A stretch of 64,000 nucleotides of DNA from Paramecium octaurelia (lineage: Eukaryota; Ciliophora; Oligohymenophorea; Peniculida; Parameciidae), in NCBI GenBank assembly GCA_905182995.1, contig CAJJDP010000039.1, forward strand, positions 525,660 to 589,659, in the 5' to 3' direction. Position numbers and translations under genes: made by a program. Of the stretch, positions 36,501-49,600 are shown in pieces. Below the pieces are notes generated by a model. That model had not been told where the DNA came from and made no database searches. It worked only from the letters and a program-made list of their open reading frames with translations. Each line of letters opens with the position of its first letter. The stretch's first letter is position 1.

Positions 36501-39500
36501 TTTTAGGCCCTGAAGGTAAAGAGAGAGGACTTCATGAAAAATTTGCTAACTTATTTAGAGATGGGAAACAGATGCCTGTAGAATTACAAAATATTAAATT
36601 TGTAGCTTGTGGTCCTAACCATGCTTTAATCCTAAACGATCAAGGGTAGACTTATACTTGGGGTGCAACTATGGGTGGTAGATTAGGATTACATATTAAT
36701 GAGATAGGTTTGTTAGATGGATAGGAGAAATTGATAATTCCTTATCCAACTAAAATAGAATGTGAAGTTTGTAAGGACAATAAATTGCAAGCAAAAAATA
36801 ACAAAGACAAGGATAAAAGTGCTGCGCCTAAAAAGAAAGAGAAGAAGAAAGGCAAAAGTTCAAAAGCAAAGAAAAAAAATCCTGGAGGTGATCAATAATT
36901 GGATGTTTCTATAGAAGATGAAGAAATTCTAGATGAGGAAAGTTTTCACTCTGAGGAAGGACCAGGAGTAAGAGTCTAGGATCCACTTTAAAAAGGATTA
37001 AGCAAATAATCTTAAGAATGCGAATAAGAAAACTTATATTTACAAGATGCTGAAATAGAGAAAAAAGTATAATTCATCTTTAAAGATTCTGCAATTCAAG
37101 CCTATGAATTGTAAAAAATGTACACAGAAATTGTATCAAAGCTAAGTTGGAGTATCGATTACAGAGCTCGACAATTAGCTGCCAAAAATTAAAGTAGACA
37201 AATTACAAATTTAAAGTTTTCAGTGCCTTAATTTATTGTTAAGAATGTATAATTATACGAATGTATTTTTTCTTGTATGTATCATCATCCTTGTTATATG
37301 ATTAAATTGATTCAAGCCAATCAATTAAACAAGTTTTAATTATTGAAATTCATTAAAGTAATTTTTAAAAATGATCTAATGGAAGCTTAGAACTAAAGTA
37401 TCATTTTAACGTTAGCTATTAAGTCATTCGAAATTGAGTTCAACAACGCGACCAGTTAATTAGAATACATATCTGAATTGAAATTATTTAAAAGTTCTTC
37501 TGTCTTTTTACAAATTTACTATATGTTCATATAAAAAGATGAAGATGCTTTTAAATATTTTGATGAAATCGCCAATCTTTTAATCAAGGGGTTTGCCTTC
37601 TCTAAAATATTAGAAGAGATTCATAATTTTGAAAAAAGACCTGAAGAAGCTGAGAGAGATGATCACAAACTAAAAAATTTCTTTAATTTTCATTAAGAAA
37701 ATGCAAATAGTAAGGAAATTTAGGCTAAATATGACGTTTTAACAGAACTTATAATTTTTTACATAAAGTCAATAGTAGAAAGAAAGGAGAAATGCAGAAT
37801 TAAAGGGGATGAAATGATATCATCTCACATCAAATATTTGCATAATTAGATAGTTCAAATAATGAAAAAGAAAATACTAAAAGATGAGTTAGTTAGAATT
37901 ACAGAAGTAGTAGAAGAGGAATCAAAAGTTCAATAGAAATTACAAAAATTTTAAGTCAAATTAGATGAAAAAATTGGGTCATTTTTATTACATCTTTATT
38001 ATGGATCGATCACTGAATTTATTTTGAAATTTTAGGATCAAATATAAAGTATGCCTGAAGAAATTCGACCTTTTTTACACAACGATCAAAATCTGAGATA
38101 AATTGCTTAAACTATTGACAGATTCTTTTAAAAGGATGTGATGTTACCGAACAAATATAATTAAAATTTAAATAAGATAATATCAAGTAGAATGCTTCCA
38201 AAAATAAATTTACTTGGCATTTAAGATGTAGCACAAGATTTATAAGGATTTGTTTAATTCAGCGTTGAAAATTTAAATATGATTGAACTAATATAAGAGT
38301 GCTTTGAAATTAAAGATAGGTATATGTAAGTAGAAATTTAAGATATTTTATTTTTATAACATTTTTATTGTTCCTAAATCTTAAATAATGGATTACAAGC
38401 AGTATCCAAATTTTTTGCAAGAGGAATGAAAGATCCTATTTATATCATCTTTAGGCATTTAGAGTTTAGGGAAATATAAGTGAATATGTTTAGCACTGAA
38501 ATTTTAAAGCGAAAAATAAACCTAAAGCTAATGCCTACCCCGATTATGTAATTGATTCGAAAATCTAATGATATAGGATTATATAAATGCGAAGATTGTT
38601 CAATTTTATTAACAACTGAGTATATAACTGCAGAAAAGCTTAAATCCTTATAAAATTTATTTGCAAATGGTTGGAGTTGTGCGGCTGGTCACCATAATAA
38701 TATTACTGTATTAGATTGTGAATCTCCAGGATGCAGTAATTTCATAACAGACTAAGCATTAAAAACTATGAGAGTGCTTAGATATTATTACAGAGAAAAA
38801 GATGATAATATAGATATGTTAGTAGAAATTCTAAGTAGTATACCAACGATTCCAAAGGGAATTAATATGTATAACTTTTTAAGAGATTTATAAAAAACAA
38901 ACTGGGTTAAAAGAAATTCTAGATTAACAACAAAAATTGAGCAATTTTTATCAAAAATTTTTCCAAGTGAATTAACAGATCCCTTTATAAGATCTGAAAC
39001 AGAAGATGCAGAGCTAGCTTTATAATAAGTAACTGAAGAATAAAAGTCAGCTTGGACAATTTTAGCAGCATAGAAAAAATTATAAAGAGAAGAAGCATTA
39101 CATAAATAATATAAGATAGTTTATGAGAAAGCAGTAATTTAAATGAATGAAAGATCCTAACATAGAGCATTGTAAATTACTTATAATGATCTAATCAGAT
39201 AATTAGAATTAACAAGAAGTGAAATGAAATCAGATTTACATAAAGAGATTAAAACGATTAAATCGTACTAAGATTTTATTTAATAAAACATTAAAGTTTA
39301 TGCCGAAGGAGAAGTTTAGCAATAAGAAAGGGCTAAAGGGCAAGCTTATGGATTTTATACATCAGCAAATATGTTTTAAGCTAAGGCTTTGGTCAAATTA
39401 ACATTTTAAAATAGATAAATTCCTAAGATTTTGAAAAATGTTAAATTCTATTTTTTTGGATAATCTGATGGTGGATGGGATATCTAATTAGTGTATTTAT

Positions 39501-39724
39501 AAGATTCATTATTGAATTTATTGGTAACTTGTATAGAAGCTATATATCCAATTGAATTATCATTATACAAGATTAGCATACCAATTGATTAATATCTAGA
39601 ATTAAGAAGAATGGCTAAATATCGAACTCAAATTACTTTCAAATCCAAAAATATAGAAATTACTTTTAATATAGTTTAATTAATAAGTATTTTTAACTCG
39701 CTAGAAGCAAGGTTAATAAAATGA
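33599..39724 (+). CDS. RCC1-repeat plus IQGAP/RasGAP-like protein, 2041 aa
   Basis: A single uninterrupted frame of 2041 codons, the longest exon here. Residues 1-1060 hold many RCC1-type blades (LYVWGKTFLK, VFIWGMGSQGCLGNGR, YGWGVNNRGQLGIGN, YCWGSNQYNQLGLGF, WAWGNNQFGQLGIS), likely two propellers. A Lys-rich linker follows near 1065-1110. Residues about 1200-1750 are helical and resemble the IQGAP-type RasGAP-related region; the segment from about 1820 resembles RasGAP_C (IQMNERSQHRALQITYND, later LKNVKFYFFGQSDGGWDI). RCC1 blades act in Ran exchange or as protein scaffolds, and IQGAP GAP-related domains bind Rac/Cdc42. I did not verify an arginine finger. A role linking small GTPases to cytoskeleton or traffic is inferred. 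Confidence 0.9.
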
Positions 39725-39731
39725 ATAATTA

Positions 39732-40899
39732 TCATATCATTAATTTTTTATTGTATTTCTTTTTTAATCTTTACAACGCTTTCTGATCTTCAAATTTATT
39801 ATTTGTTAACACTAATTAAAACCCTTCATTTGTTTGGTTTAAAAATTTTTCAATTTAAACAAAAGAATTCTCATCAATACAATTCAATGATAAATTTAAT
39901 AATGATAACCTTTAATTTCTTATAATATACCAATTATTATCGAATTGCTAAATTGCTTCTAAAACTGGAACAACTTCTTCAGTTCCTTTCTTTTTTACTT
40001 TCTTATTCCTTTCTATAATTAAATCTCTTTCTTTTTCTTTGATTCGATATTCATCATATTCTTCTTAGCTCATCTAGAATTTACCAACATTTTGCATAAT
40101 CTCTGATAACTGCTCTAATGAATTTATGGAATTTTTTGCTAATCCCAATTATTCTAAAAATGTGTTATCCTTAAGAGATGTTCCAATTAAATTTAATGCT
40201 TCCTTTGATAATTAATTATCATATAAATCTAGGACCTTTAGATTTCTCATATTTTAGAATAATATTTCTATAAAAGGAGACTCTAAATACTAAAATTAAA
40301 TACTTATTTAGCATGATCTCAAATATAATTACTCTAATAAATGATTTGATTATAAGAGTTATGGTTAAATTTATTACCAATCAATATACAATTTTTTAAT
40401 TTTACATTCAGGATTGCTTATTATTTGTGAAATAAGTGAATATTCAGTTTATCCTAAGTCATTATTGCAAAATTTTAAAGCTTAAATTCCGCCTTGACAT
40501 AAACAGAATTCAAGTAATTTTAAGGTTATTTGATCAACTTTTACCTAAATTAATCTCATAAAATACAGAATTGAAAAAAACAACTTAAGAAGTTTGATCA
40601 TTTTCATATTCTTCTGGATTTTTAAACTTTTTGTTTTCATCAAAGTCATTAATATCTAAATTTTGAATAACTTTAACAAATGTTGGGTGAAGAGTGATTC
40701 CAATAGACTAACATAATATCAGCATATTTTCTTGAATGTTATTTTTCATCATTTAAGTTAGTTCTGGTTTGAAATAGGTTAAAAATTGTGACACCTAATC
40801 CAGATTGTCTTGCTAGTAAGTTTGATACTAATAGAAAGGAAAGTTGTTTTATGAAAAAATTGGTTCAAGTGGCCTTCTTTCTTCTTTTTTAGGTGGCAT
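39732..40899 (-). CDS. Leucine-rich-repeat protein
   Basis: Starting MPPKKEERRPLEPIFSQN, the frame is restored by one 22-nt intron and probably a 21-nt intron that keeps phase, giving about 374 aa. From residue 140 there are ribonuclease-inhibitor-type LRRs: GGIQALKFCNNDLGQ, LEQLYLRSCQI, LKVLDLYDNQLSKEALNL and LEQLGLAKNSINSLEQL, then RLSLLNLSLNCIDE. A charged insert (EEYDEYRIKEKERDL) interrupts the last two repeats. LRRs of this kind mediate protein binding, and several ciliary proteins share the layout. Its stop codon lies 7 nt from that of the RCC1-RasGAP gene. Confidence 0.82.
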
Positions 40900-40921
40900 A
40901 AATTAATATAAAAAATAAATT

Positions 40922-41248
40922 ATGATTCAAATGGGAGTCTTCTATTAATGTACTAATTTAACAACTGGATTAATGTAGTACAATTAAAATCTTAAAGAAA
41001 TAAATTCTTAACTGCAAAGTGAAACTAAAGGATTATAAGAAAGTGTAGCAACACTTCACTAAGCATTTGAGGAAACAGTTTTCAAAATTAATTAAATATA
41101 GAATTAAGTATTTGAATTAGAGCAATAACTATTCTCATCAAGATCTAAAACATTAATTGAATAAAAAAAAGGACAAGTAGCTACCTACGTATCAGAAAGA
41201 GAGAAAACATTAACTGAGCTTAGGAATTCATTATAATAGCTCATTTGA
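40922..41248 (+). CDS. Small coiled-coil protein
   Basis: A 108-aa frame, MIQMGVFYQCTNLTTGL followed by a continuous heptad coiled coil (INSQLQSETKGLQESV, FKINQIQNQVFELEQQ, ERKETLTELRNSLQQLI allowing for local reading uncertainty). No family is recognised; small coiled coils of this length can be dynein- or tubulin-cofactor-like. It is divergent from the LRR gene by 22 nt. Confidence 0.68.
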
Positions 41249-42473
41249 TAATCATTCATTATTATTATTCGATTTTAAATAATTATATGAATTAGATTAC
41301 TTCTAAATTTTCTTTACTTTTTTAAGTATGTCTTCTTTAGTAATAGATCTATCCCAAAAAAAAAAAATTTATACCTTATATTATAAATTCGATTGCATTA
41401 TTCAATAAATTCATTTTTTACAACTTAATTTAGGTTAGGCACCTTTTAGTAAACTAACCTTCTTGTTTAGAAATTAAAATTGTAAAAATTTATATCAACC
41501 CCAATAATATTTTTTAATAAAAAAAAATCTATAAGTACAACCTTTATCTGATGTAAGAAATATGTTGATGAATTAAAAATTTAGATACAAATTGTAAATT
41601 TCATTAAGTACAGTTTTTTTTTTGAAAGAAGATTTTACCTTTTGTGCTTAAAGTTACTATAAAGATACTCTTAACCGAAATTTCTTTCAATTTACTTTAT
41701 CCTATAATAAATAAAGATTTATGTTGATTCATTATTTAGAATAATTACACAATTATTATTTTAAGCTAGCCTTGACCTTAAAAATAGCTTTCTATTGTTT
41801 AATTAGAATTTACATTTATAGTATAAAACTATTATTATGAATAGTTGAATTTTTAAGTTAACTTTGGCAGTAAATCTACAAATAGAAAATATCAATACAA
41901 AATTACCTTAGCCTTCCTTACAATTTAGCCTTAGATGATTGTAATCTGATTTCTTGAACCTTTCATTTGATTATACTCACTCCCTTTTTATTTTCCTGTA
42001 ACTTTTAAATTTTGTTTTGTTCAATTTGAGCTCTAATTAAATAATGATATATCTTCAATTAGAGACTTCTAAATCAATATACAATTTTCTTGCATTATTA
42101 CTTATTGAAAGAATTTTAATATTTGTTAATTACAGTATTTTTGTAGTAAACTAGCAAATACAAAAGATGTGAAAAAAAAGTGTAGATTAAAAAAGTAGAG
42201 CAGCAGCACATGCGCATAAGAGATGAAAAAAATTTTGGAAGTAGATTATTTACAATTTATCATAATTTATTTGAGACTTATATAGATTAATTAGTATCAA
42301 TTTAATTACAGTTTCTAAATTTTAGTATAGCATAACATCAGTAAATTGGCAAAAGTAAACATTTAAATAGCATATTTTTACTTTTACTCAATATACATAA
42401 ATATATTAGTAACAATTTTAAATTATTATAAAAAAAATATTAATAGAAATATTGAATAATTTCTTTTTTCATA
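41249..42473. other. AT-rich spacer with a doubtful minus-strand ORF end
   Basis: Mostly very AT-rich DNA. At the left edge a minus-strand stretch ending TGA at 41252 (IRSITKEDILKKVKKIQ) is preceded by a perfect intron-like 26-mer (gtataaa...ggatag, about 41332-41357), but upstream of it I find no credible start, so no gene is called. The rest shows nothing recognisable. Confidence 0.4.
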
Positions 42474-44258
42474 ATGAATTGCAATTATCATCAAGAGAGT
42501 CGAATAGAATTGGTATGTGATGTTTCTCAAAAATGCTAAAGGAAACTCTGTTCGTAATGCGAACATCAAGAGAAAAACAAAACTCACGAGTGCACTCTTT
42601 TAGAACAATTTCATAAATCACTATTAACATAATTAAAAACATCAAATTTAGAAGAGAAAAATGATTTCAAATAAGAACTCAGTGAAATTGAAAGTATGTT
42701 GTAAAAATTTAAGGAGGGATTATCAAAGTTAAAAGAAGAGATATGCAATAGCATTGATTAGAAAAACGAATATTATTTGAATATTATAAATGGTAATACT
42801 AATCTAGCAGAATATTCATAAGTTAAATTAGAAGAATTGGTTGAAATTCATTAAGAAACATAATTAGATGATTGGAATTGTGAGAAACAATTTTATTTAA
42901 GCCGATTGAAGAAGATAGTAATGTTTTAATATTTAGTGCTGTTCTTTAAAATTTAAAACAAAAAGACAAAACCCCTCTAGATTATTCTTTTTTCAATTCT
43001 ATTAAAAACCAATTCAAAGAAAACTTTCACAATTTACTTGAAATTAATAAGTAAACCAGGTTAAAGAATTCAAGCAATGATATTTAGAAAATAGCCCATG
43101 TTATCAACAATATTCGTGAACTTGAATTTTATAAAATGAATTATTCTCTAGAGGATTTTAAAGAGGCTAGGAAAAACCTAATTTAAAAAATAGGAAACGA
43201 TGAGAAGAAGATTATAAAATTTTTGATATTTTTAGATAAACTTACAGCATTTGATGAATAATTTATTTAATGTGGACCAAATTCACTTGGTTTGTTGGTT
43301 GAAATGAAGGTCGATCTGAGAGGATAGTGCTTTAGTAGTATTAGTATATAAGATACTTTATTGTAGAAGTTAATTTTGCGAGATGCAATTTGAGTTAGTC
43401 CAAATTCGTAAATGTAAATATAAGCGGAATTAATTTAAATTAAGCCTAGTTAATTGATTGTAAATGGAGGAACTTAAAAATACATGAATTAAATAAATTA
43501 TATGGCCATAAAAAAAGCATTCAATCAGCTTCTCTCCTGTGGCAAGATTTTAGCTTCTGCCAGTGATGATAAATCTATTATTTTATGGGATGTTAAAACA
43601 GTATAATGAATAGCCAAATTAAATGGTCAAACTAATGTCGGATCAATTTGCTTCTCTCAATGGTACTACATTAGCACTAAAATTTCATTAGAAAAAGATT
43701 TTGATGATTATTCCATTCGTTTATGGGATGCCAAAACAGGAAAATAAATAGCAAGATTATATGGTCATAGTGGTAGAGTTAAAGCACTCTGTTTCTTTCT
43801 TGATGGTATGATTTTAGCATCTGGAAGTTCTGATAATTCTAAACATTTATGGAATGTTAAGACTGCATTATAAAAAGCCAAATAAGATGGTCATTATAAT
43901 AAAATTCTATCAGTCTGTTTAGCATCTGCCAGCGTTGATCAATCTATCCGTTTATGGGATGTATCTACAGAAAAAAAATTTACGGTATTCTTTTAAAGAT
44001 ATTAAATAATTCTTGGCTAAGTTAAATGCCAACTCTATAAAAGTCTCAACTTAAAAGATGGTATTTACTTCTTAATTATTTTAGTGCTAGCTAATGTTGC
44101 TACTGTTTGTATTTGCCAGAATCCTAATTTAGAAGCAAATGCTGCTTTAATTAAGGGAGGGATTTGTAAATTATTCAGGTGTAGATTTGAGATAGTTATC
44201 TATATTTAAAGGAAGTTTCATTTTGGAATCTGCTCAAGAAAACTGCAAAATATAATGA
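42474..44258 (+). pseudogene. Decayed B-box/coiled-coil/WD40 gene
   Basis: The 5' part is intact: a zinc-binding B-box-like start (MNCNYHQESRIELVCD, then RKLCSQCEHQEKNKTHEC), a coiled coil, a 32-nt intron, and helical sequence up to FDEQFIQCGPNSLGLL. An in-frame TGA then follows KLILRDAI. Beyond it, WD40 blades are recognisable but scattered over frames: ELNKLYGHKKSIQS, GKILASASDDKSIILWD, DDYSIRLWDAKTGKQIA, GMILASGSSDNSKHLWN and DQSIRLWDVSTEK. Small deletions are visible where the usual SPDG turn is expected (cctgtggc for cctgatggc). The end (LEANAALIKGG, GVDLRQLSIFKGSFIL) matches the usual tail of this expanded Paramecium family but is again out of frame. It is a pseudogene unless heavily mis-assembled. 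Confidence 0.82.
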
Positions 44259-46698
44259 AAATTTTTTCATTAATATGAAATATGTATTAGTATTTATTGT
44301 TTAAATCTATTACAATGCGTTGAAAATATAGTAAAGTGAACATTATGTACAAGCCCAATTAATAGGTTCTATAAAATGTAATACTGTATATCAGTCAATA
44401 ATTGTAAGAGTTTTGTTGAAATGATATTGGATTATGAATAATCTGAGTCTATATTTTTCCTAACCTATAACCCTGGTCTGTTATTAAGAAAGCAGAATCT
44501 CCAATGTGTAAGGGACAGTGGCCCTTTTGACTATCTTTCAGGAAAAGTATATAATTTTCTAGAAATAATGCCTAAAATTATAGTTAAAGTAATGTTATAG
44601 CTGATATGTTTTAATATGTTATGAAGGAATCAAAACTGTTATGGATAGATACTTAAAATGGTTTGTGGAAAAAATTAAGTTCTTATAGAATTATTTGATA
44701 GAGAATGATAAATTCGCTTGGTTTGAGTTAAGCTCATTGAAATTAATATAAAAAAAAAATTCAATTAAAATCTTGGGTAAATAGTAATTATTAGAGTTGA
44801 AATATGGTATATAGAAAAGTTATTAATCGATTTAAAAACAATACACAAAGATATACATGATATTTCCAGATAATGGGTTTGAAATTTGAAATCAAAATAT
44901 TCAATAAAAGATTGTCTGATTAATGCAAAAATGATTAGAGAATATTATAATAAATGTTAGAAAAATAAATTCTAATTTTAGGATTTGACATTGTAGCTGT
45001 GCATAAGCATGACATTAAGAAACATATCATTCCAGATCAGAGCGAGGGAGAGTTTCGTTTATAAATGTAGCACAAATAAATCATATTTGTCAATGAAATT
45101 GAAGCACTAATCAAAGGAATCGATCCAGAATAACGAGCGAATAGGAAAAAGCAAAAATATTGATGACTGGAACAATTAAAGGAACGCCTTTATAAAAAGG
45201 ATAAACTTAAAAGCAATTACTCTACATGAATTTTATATTATTAAATAAGAGTTTATTTAAATTATTACAAATACACAATTTAACTAAGAAAATTAGCAGG
45301 GAAAGGAAGATTAGTTATTACACTTGAAAATCATCGAGATATATAAGAGGATAATGCATAGATAGAATCAATGAAATATATTAAATCCAATATGATTTTG
45401 AAGAAACCTTCCCTTTAATTGTACAAGGTATTAAAAATTAAAAGGTTTAAAGGATCTCAAATAAATTCATGGTTAATAAATGTCATAAATTTTGCACAAT
45501 AAAAAGATATATATTATGGTTATTTAATTTAGAACAATTTTTTGATTCTATTGCATGGAGGAGGCTAAAAACAGAAAGAAATTAATTGTATTCTTCCTTT
45601 ATAAGATTAAAAACAAGAATTATATCATGAAATTCTCCTAGATTTATTTTGATTCAAAGAATTGATAACTCTTATTAAAATAGTTTCTTCTTAGTATGGA
45701 ATTTAGAATAAATTCTCTGTAGTTTGAGTATTGATGTGCGTTGGTTTTTAATCATCTTATTCGTTTTCCTTCTTCCATATAATGCCTTTCTGCGATTTGG
45801 TAATAGTTGTATTTATATATTCATTGTACTCTGAATTTAAATGGTTAATATGGTATCGTAATATTAATAAATAATATTCATAATATATAATAAAATAGTT
45901 TTATAATTGAAATACATAGAAAATAATTAGTTTTACCCCCAATTACAATTTCTTGGAGATTTTGGAATATCATAATGCCCAAAGTTATTTGTAATAATGA
46001 TATCTTAAAATATATAAGGTAAAAATTATTTGTGAATTTTTGAAAATTTGACTTTACAAGAATTGAGATTCCTTTATGTATTTTCACGAAAGCATATTTA
46101 AATTTGCATAATTTTTCTTTGTTCAATCAGTAAATGAATAAATTTATAATTAAATTCATGAAAATATTTTAAAAAATTTGAACCAGGATTTATATTTCAA
46201 TAGAATTGACTTTAAGAATGCAAGATTTAAATTTACTTTGTGAATTTGAAATTACATAATGCAATAAATTTTAATAATAAATTGATATCTGATTTTAATA
46301 TAAAATTAATCTAGCAATTAATAAAATAAAAAAAATAAATAATTAAAAGTTTTTTTAGTTCAAGAAGATGGTGAAATTATTTATTTCTTTAAAAGATTTC
46401 ATTCTGTGATTTAGGTAAAAGATTGATAGGGTTCAAAGATTGATAGACATTAATTAAGGATGGAAAATAATCAAATATTGAAAGCAAGAAACATAGAATT
46501 AGCTAACATAAAGAAAATTCATACTCTTTTTGAGGTTGCAGGCCATTATCTTCAAATTTTGAAATTTATGCCGATTATGTTGAATTAATATTAGTTTTAT
46601 GATTATATTGGTGATGTTGAATTAAATTTTTAGATATTTATTTTAGACAATTACGTATTTAATATACCTATAATTACGTTATCACATTATTTATATTA
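44259..46698. other. Eroded sequence with short coding-like fragments
   Basis: No intact gene. Parts such as 44430-44560 and 44990-45180 have GC near 40 percent, well above spacers. At about 44993 on the plus strand a frame GFDIVAVHKHDIKKHII, then IIFVNEIEALIKGIDPEQ, is preceded by a 26-nt intron-like sequence (gttagaa...ttttag, 44967-44992) and ends at TGA. A second open stretch to about 45650 contains LILLHGGGQKQKEINC. These look like remnants of one or more genes. From 45700 to 46690 the sequence is plain AT-rich DNA with nothing recognisable. Confidence 0.45.
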
Positions 46699-49600
46699 AT
46701 GTTCAAGCCTATCTTTGGAACAATTCTTTATCTGAGTTGCATCATATCAGTTTAGGCTGTTTCAGAAGTGATATCATCTTCATTTTAAGGAAATAGTTTT
46801 TCTAATGCCGATAGTAATTATAATGTTCATATAAACATAGATTGGATTGTAAGCGGAGGCTAGCCATCATTTACAGACTGTAAGGGCACAAGATTATTTG
46901 GTGGTTTTAATGCCTTTGGGAAAAAAATTAGCGTTACAAAGACTTTTATACTTCCTCCTCATTTTTAAGTAAACTTACAATTGTAATTTTGGAAGTAAAA
47001 TATGTAAATATCATAGGATTGACTCATGGTCCTCCAAATATGCATATATTTTTGCAGATTTTCAGCTGGCATGGTAGTAATAATACTTCTAATATGATGG
47101 AATTTAATAGTGTGGCATGAGTAGTTAAGATTTATTAGTGAATTTGGACTTAAATATTAAACATAGTGGTCCTTCAGTCGTAATAGTGTTAACAACAAAT
47201 TTAGATTAAGAGCCTGACAAAGTAATATTTTTAGGGTATTTTATAAGCAATCTTGGGGATTTAGAGATTTCATTTTATCAGTTGAGAAATGTCCAGATGA
47301 ATGTTTAGTATGCTAATAGACTGATACATATTTTTAATGCTCAGTTTGGAAGATCTTATACACAAGTTGGACCTAATTAAATGAAAATGGAATATAATCT
47401 GATGGTTGGAATATGAATCGTCCCAAAAAGGCGACGTAGTGCGGATGTAAATAAGATAATTTAAATTAGCTGTTGCTTTATTTGGTGGTTTTAATCTGGC
47501 AGGAGTTAATACAGTTATCAGCAGATCTTTTATTAATATTCCACCCCATTATAATTTAAAGATCCAATTTTTATGGGCTAAAATAGACTCTTGGGATAAT
47601 GAAGCAGCTAAGATGATAGTAGATGGTGTTCTAGTTTGGGAAAGAAAATTTTACTGGTATTAGGGCTACTTTTGGAAAATATGTGGAGATGCATCTGAAG
47701 ACCATCGAACATTATTTGTTAGAAATGAATTAGATATAAGACATACAGGCAGCCAAGTTGAAGTTTCATTCACTTCCACATTAAATGAGCAACCAACTGA
47801 TGAGTCATTTGGTATAAGAGACTTTGTTATTTTTTATGGAGCCTGCACAAATAATTGTGTTCAATGTACAGGACCTAGTGGATCTGAATGTTTATGTATA
47901 TTTTTAAATAATTTGATTAGCTTGTTCCAAAGGAAGTTATAACACTGGGGTTATCGATAGCATGTGTCAATGTAATTTCTTGTTGATTTAAATTAGTGTG
48001 TCATCCATCATGTTATAAATGTGATGGTCAAAATATAGACGACTGTATTGATTGTGGAGACCCAATTATATATAACAAATAATTAGTAGCTGGACAATGC
48101 ATATGTATATAAAAAACAATAGAATAAACTCAGATTGATGGGACAACCATATGTTTGCGTATATAGTTTGAATTATAACTTTTAGCTTGTCATCCAAAAT
48201 GTGAGAGGTGTTAACTTCCATTTGATAAAGGTAATTTATTTTATTTTCACTATCAATTTGATTCTAGATATTCAAGAATAATAAGAACTATTCAAACCTA
48301 ATACATTTTTAATTAACAATAAATTTAATAAATTGATTATTCGGATTGTAATTCAATTAATTAGTATTGCACAATGTGCATAGAAGGATAGAATAGAATT
48401 GTCTCCGATTAACTCAATTGTATTTGTAAACCTGGTTATGGTGAGGATGGTATTTCTGAAGTTTGTTTTAGTAATTATCTTTTTAATTTTAGAATGTCAT
48501 TACACATGTGAGAATTGTAATGGTGTTTTAGCAACTAATTGTACAACCTGTTCATCATCTTCTAATCGTCATTTGAATTCTGATAATCAGTGCTTATGCA
48601 ACAAATTATATAAAGATGCTGGCATCAATAATATAAACTGTTTATGTAATTTATCGAATATCGCTTTTTAGATATTTGTCATCATACATGCACTGATTGT
48701 GATTTGGCTGGAGAAGATTAATGCACGAAATGTCCATCTACAAGAAAACCAGATAGAATTGGAACCACCTTCTAATGCTTGTGCAAAGATTCTCATTATT
48801 TCAGCGATAACATTCAATTGCAATGTTTGGAGTGTCATTTCACTTGCTAAACTTGTAATGGCCGTCAATCTAATAACTGTCTGACATGCAACACTAATTA
48901 TCGTCAAATAGCAATGTCTAATTGTATTTGTCTTTCTGGATATTATGATGTTGGTTAATTAAATTGTTCCCGTACTTATGTTTATTATTTAAAGCGTGCC
49001 ATTATACATGTATGACCTGCTTTGGTCCAGCTATAGATAATTGTCTCTCATGTGCCTCTAGTAATAATAGAGAATTTAAGACTAATAGGTGTGTTTGCCA
49101 AAATACCTATATAGAAAAATAAGTTGGTGACCCTATGTGTTAAAGTAATAATTGCATTAAACCACAGGTTGCTCATATCGTTGTGCTAATTGCAAAGACA
49201 CAATTTAAAATTGTACATCTTGTCCACTCTACTCTCTTAGGGATCTAGGAATAACGAATTCTTGTTCTTGTCCAGCCAAAACATATGACCAACCTGGCAA
49301 TCCAATCTGCATAGGTAGATATAGGATTCAACTTAGTTTGTCATAGCTCTTGTTAAAATTGTAATGGAGATTAACCAAATTAATGCACATCCTGTTATAC
49401 ATAAATTATGAGAAGATTGGATCCTTCTGGATCTTGTTTATGCATGAATTAATACTATGATGCCGGAAAGCCAGAATGTCTAGGTATAAATCAATATCAT
49501 CTTTAGAATGCAGCGCCTAATGTTTGAATTGTGCAACTTCTGCTAATAATTGCATATCTTGTAATTCAGATAGATACTTAGAAGGAAATGTTTGTATTTG

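Noticed and set aside
45878-46126. Minus-strand 82-codon hydrophobic ORF
   Set aside because: Low-complexity AT-rich translation with no splice signals, family or neighbours to support it.
48231-48267. A 37-nt intron (gtaattt...ttctag) in the Cys-rich gene
   Set aside because: Splicing it breaks the downstream cysteine frame; reading through keeps the frame and makes the total coding length divisible by three.
48668-48907. Minus-strand ORF inside the Cys-rich gene
   Set aside because: Shadow of the plus-strand cysteine repeats; no independent start context or family.
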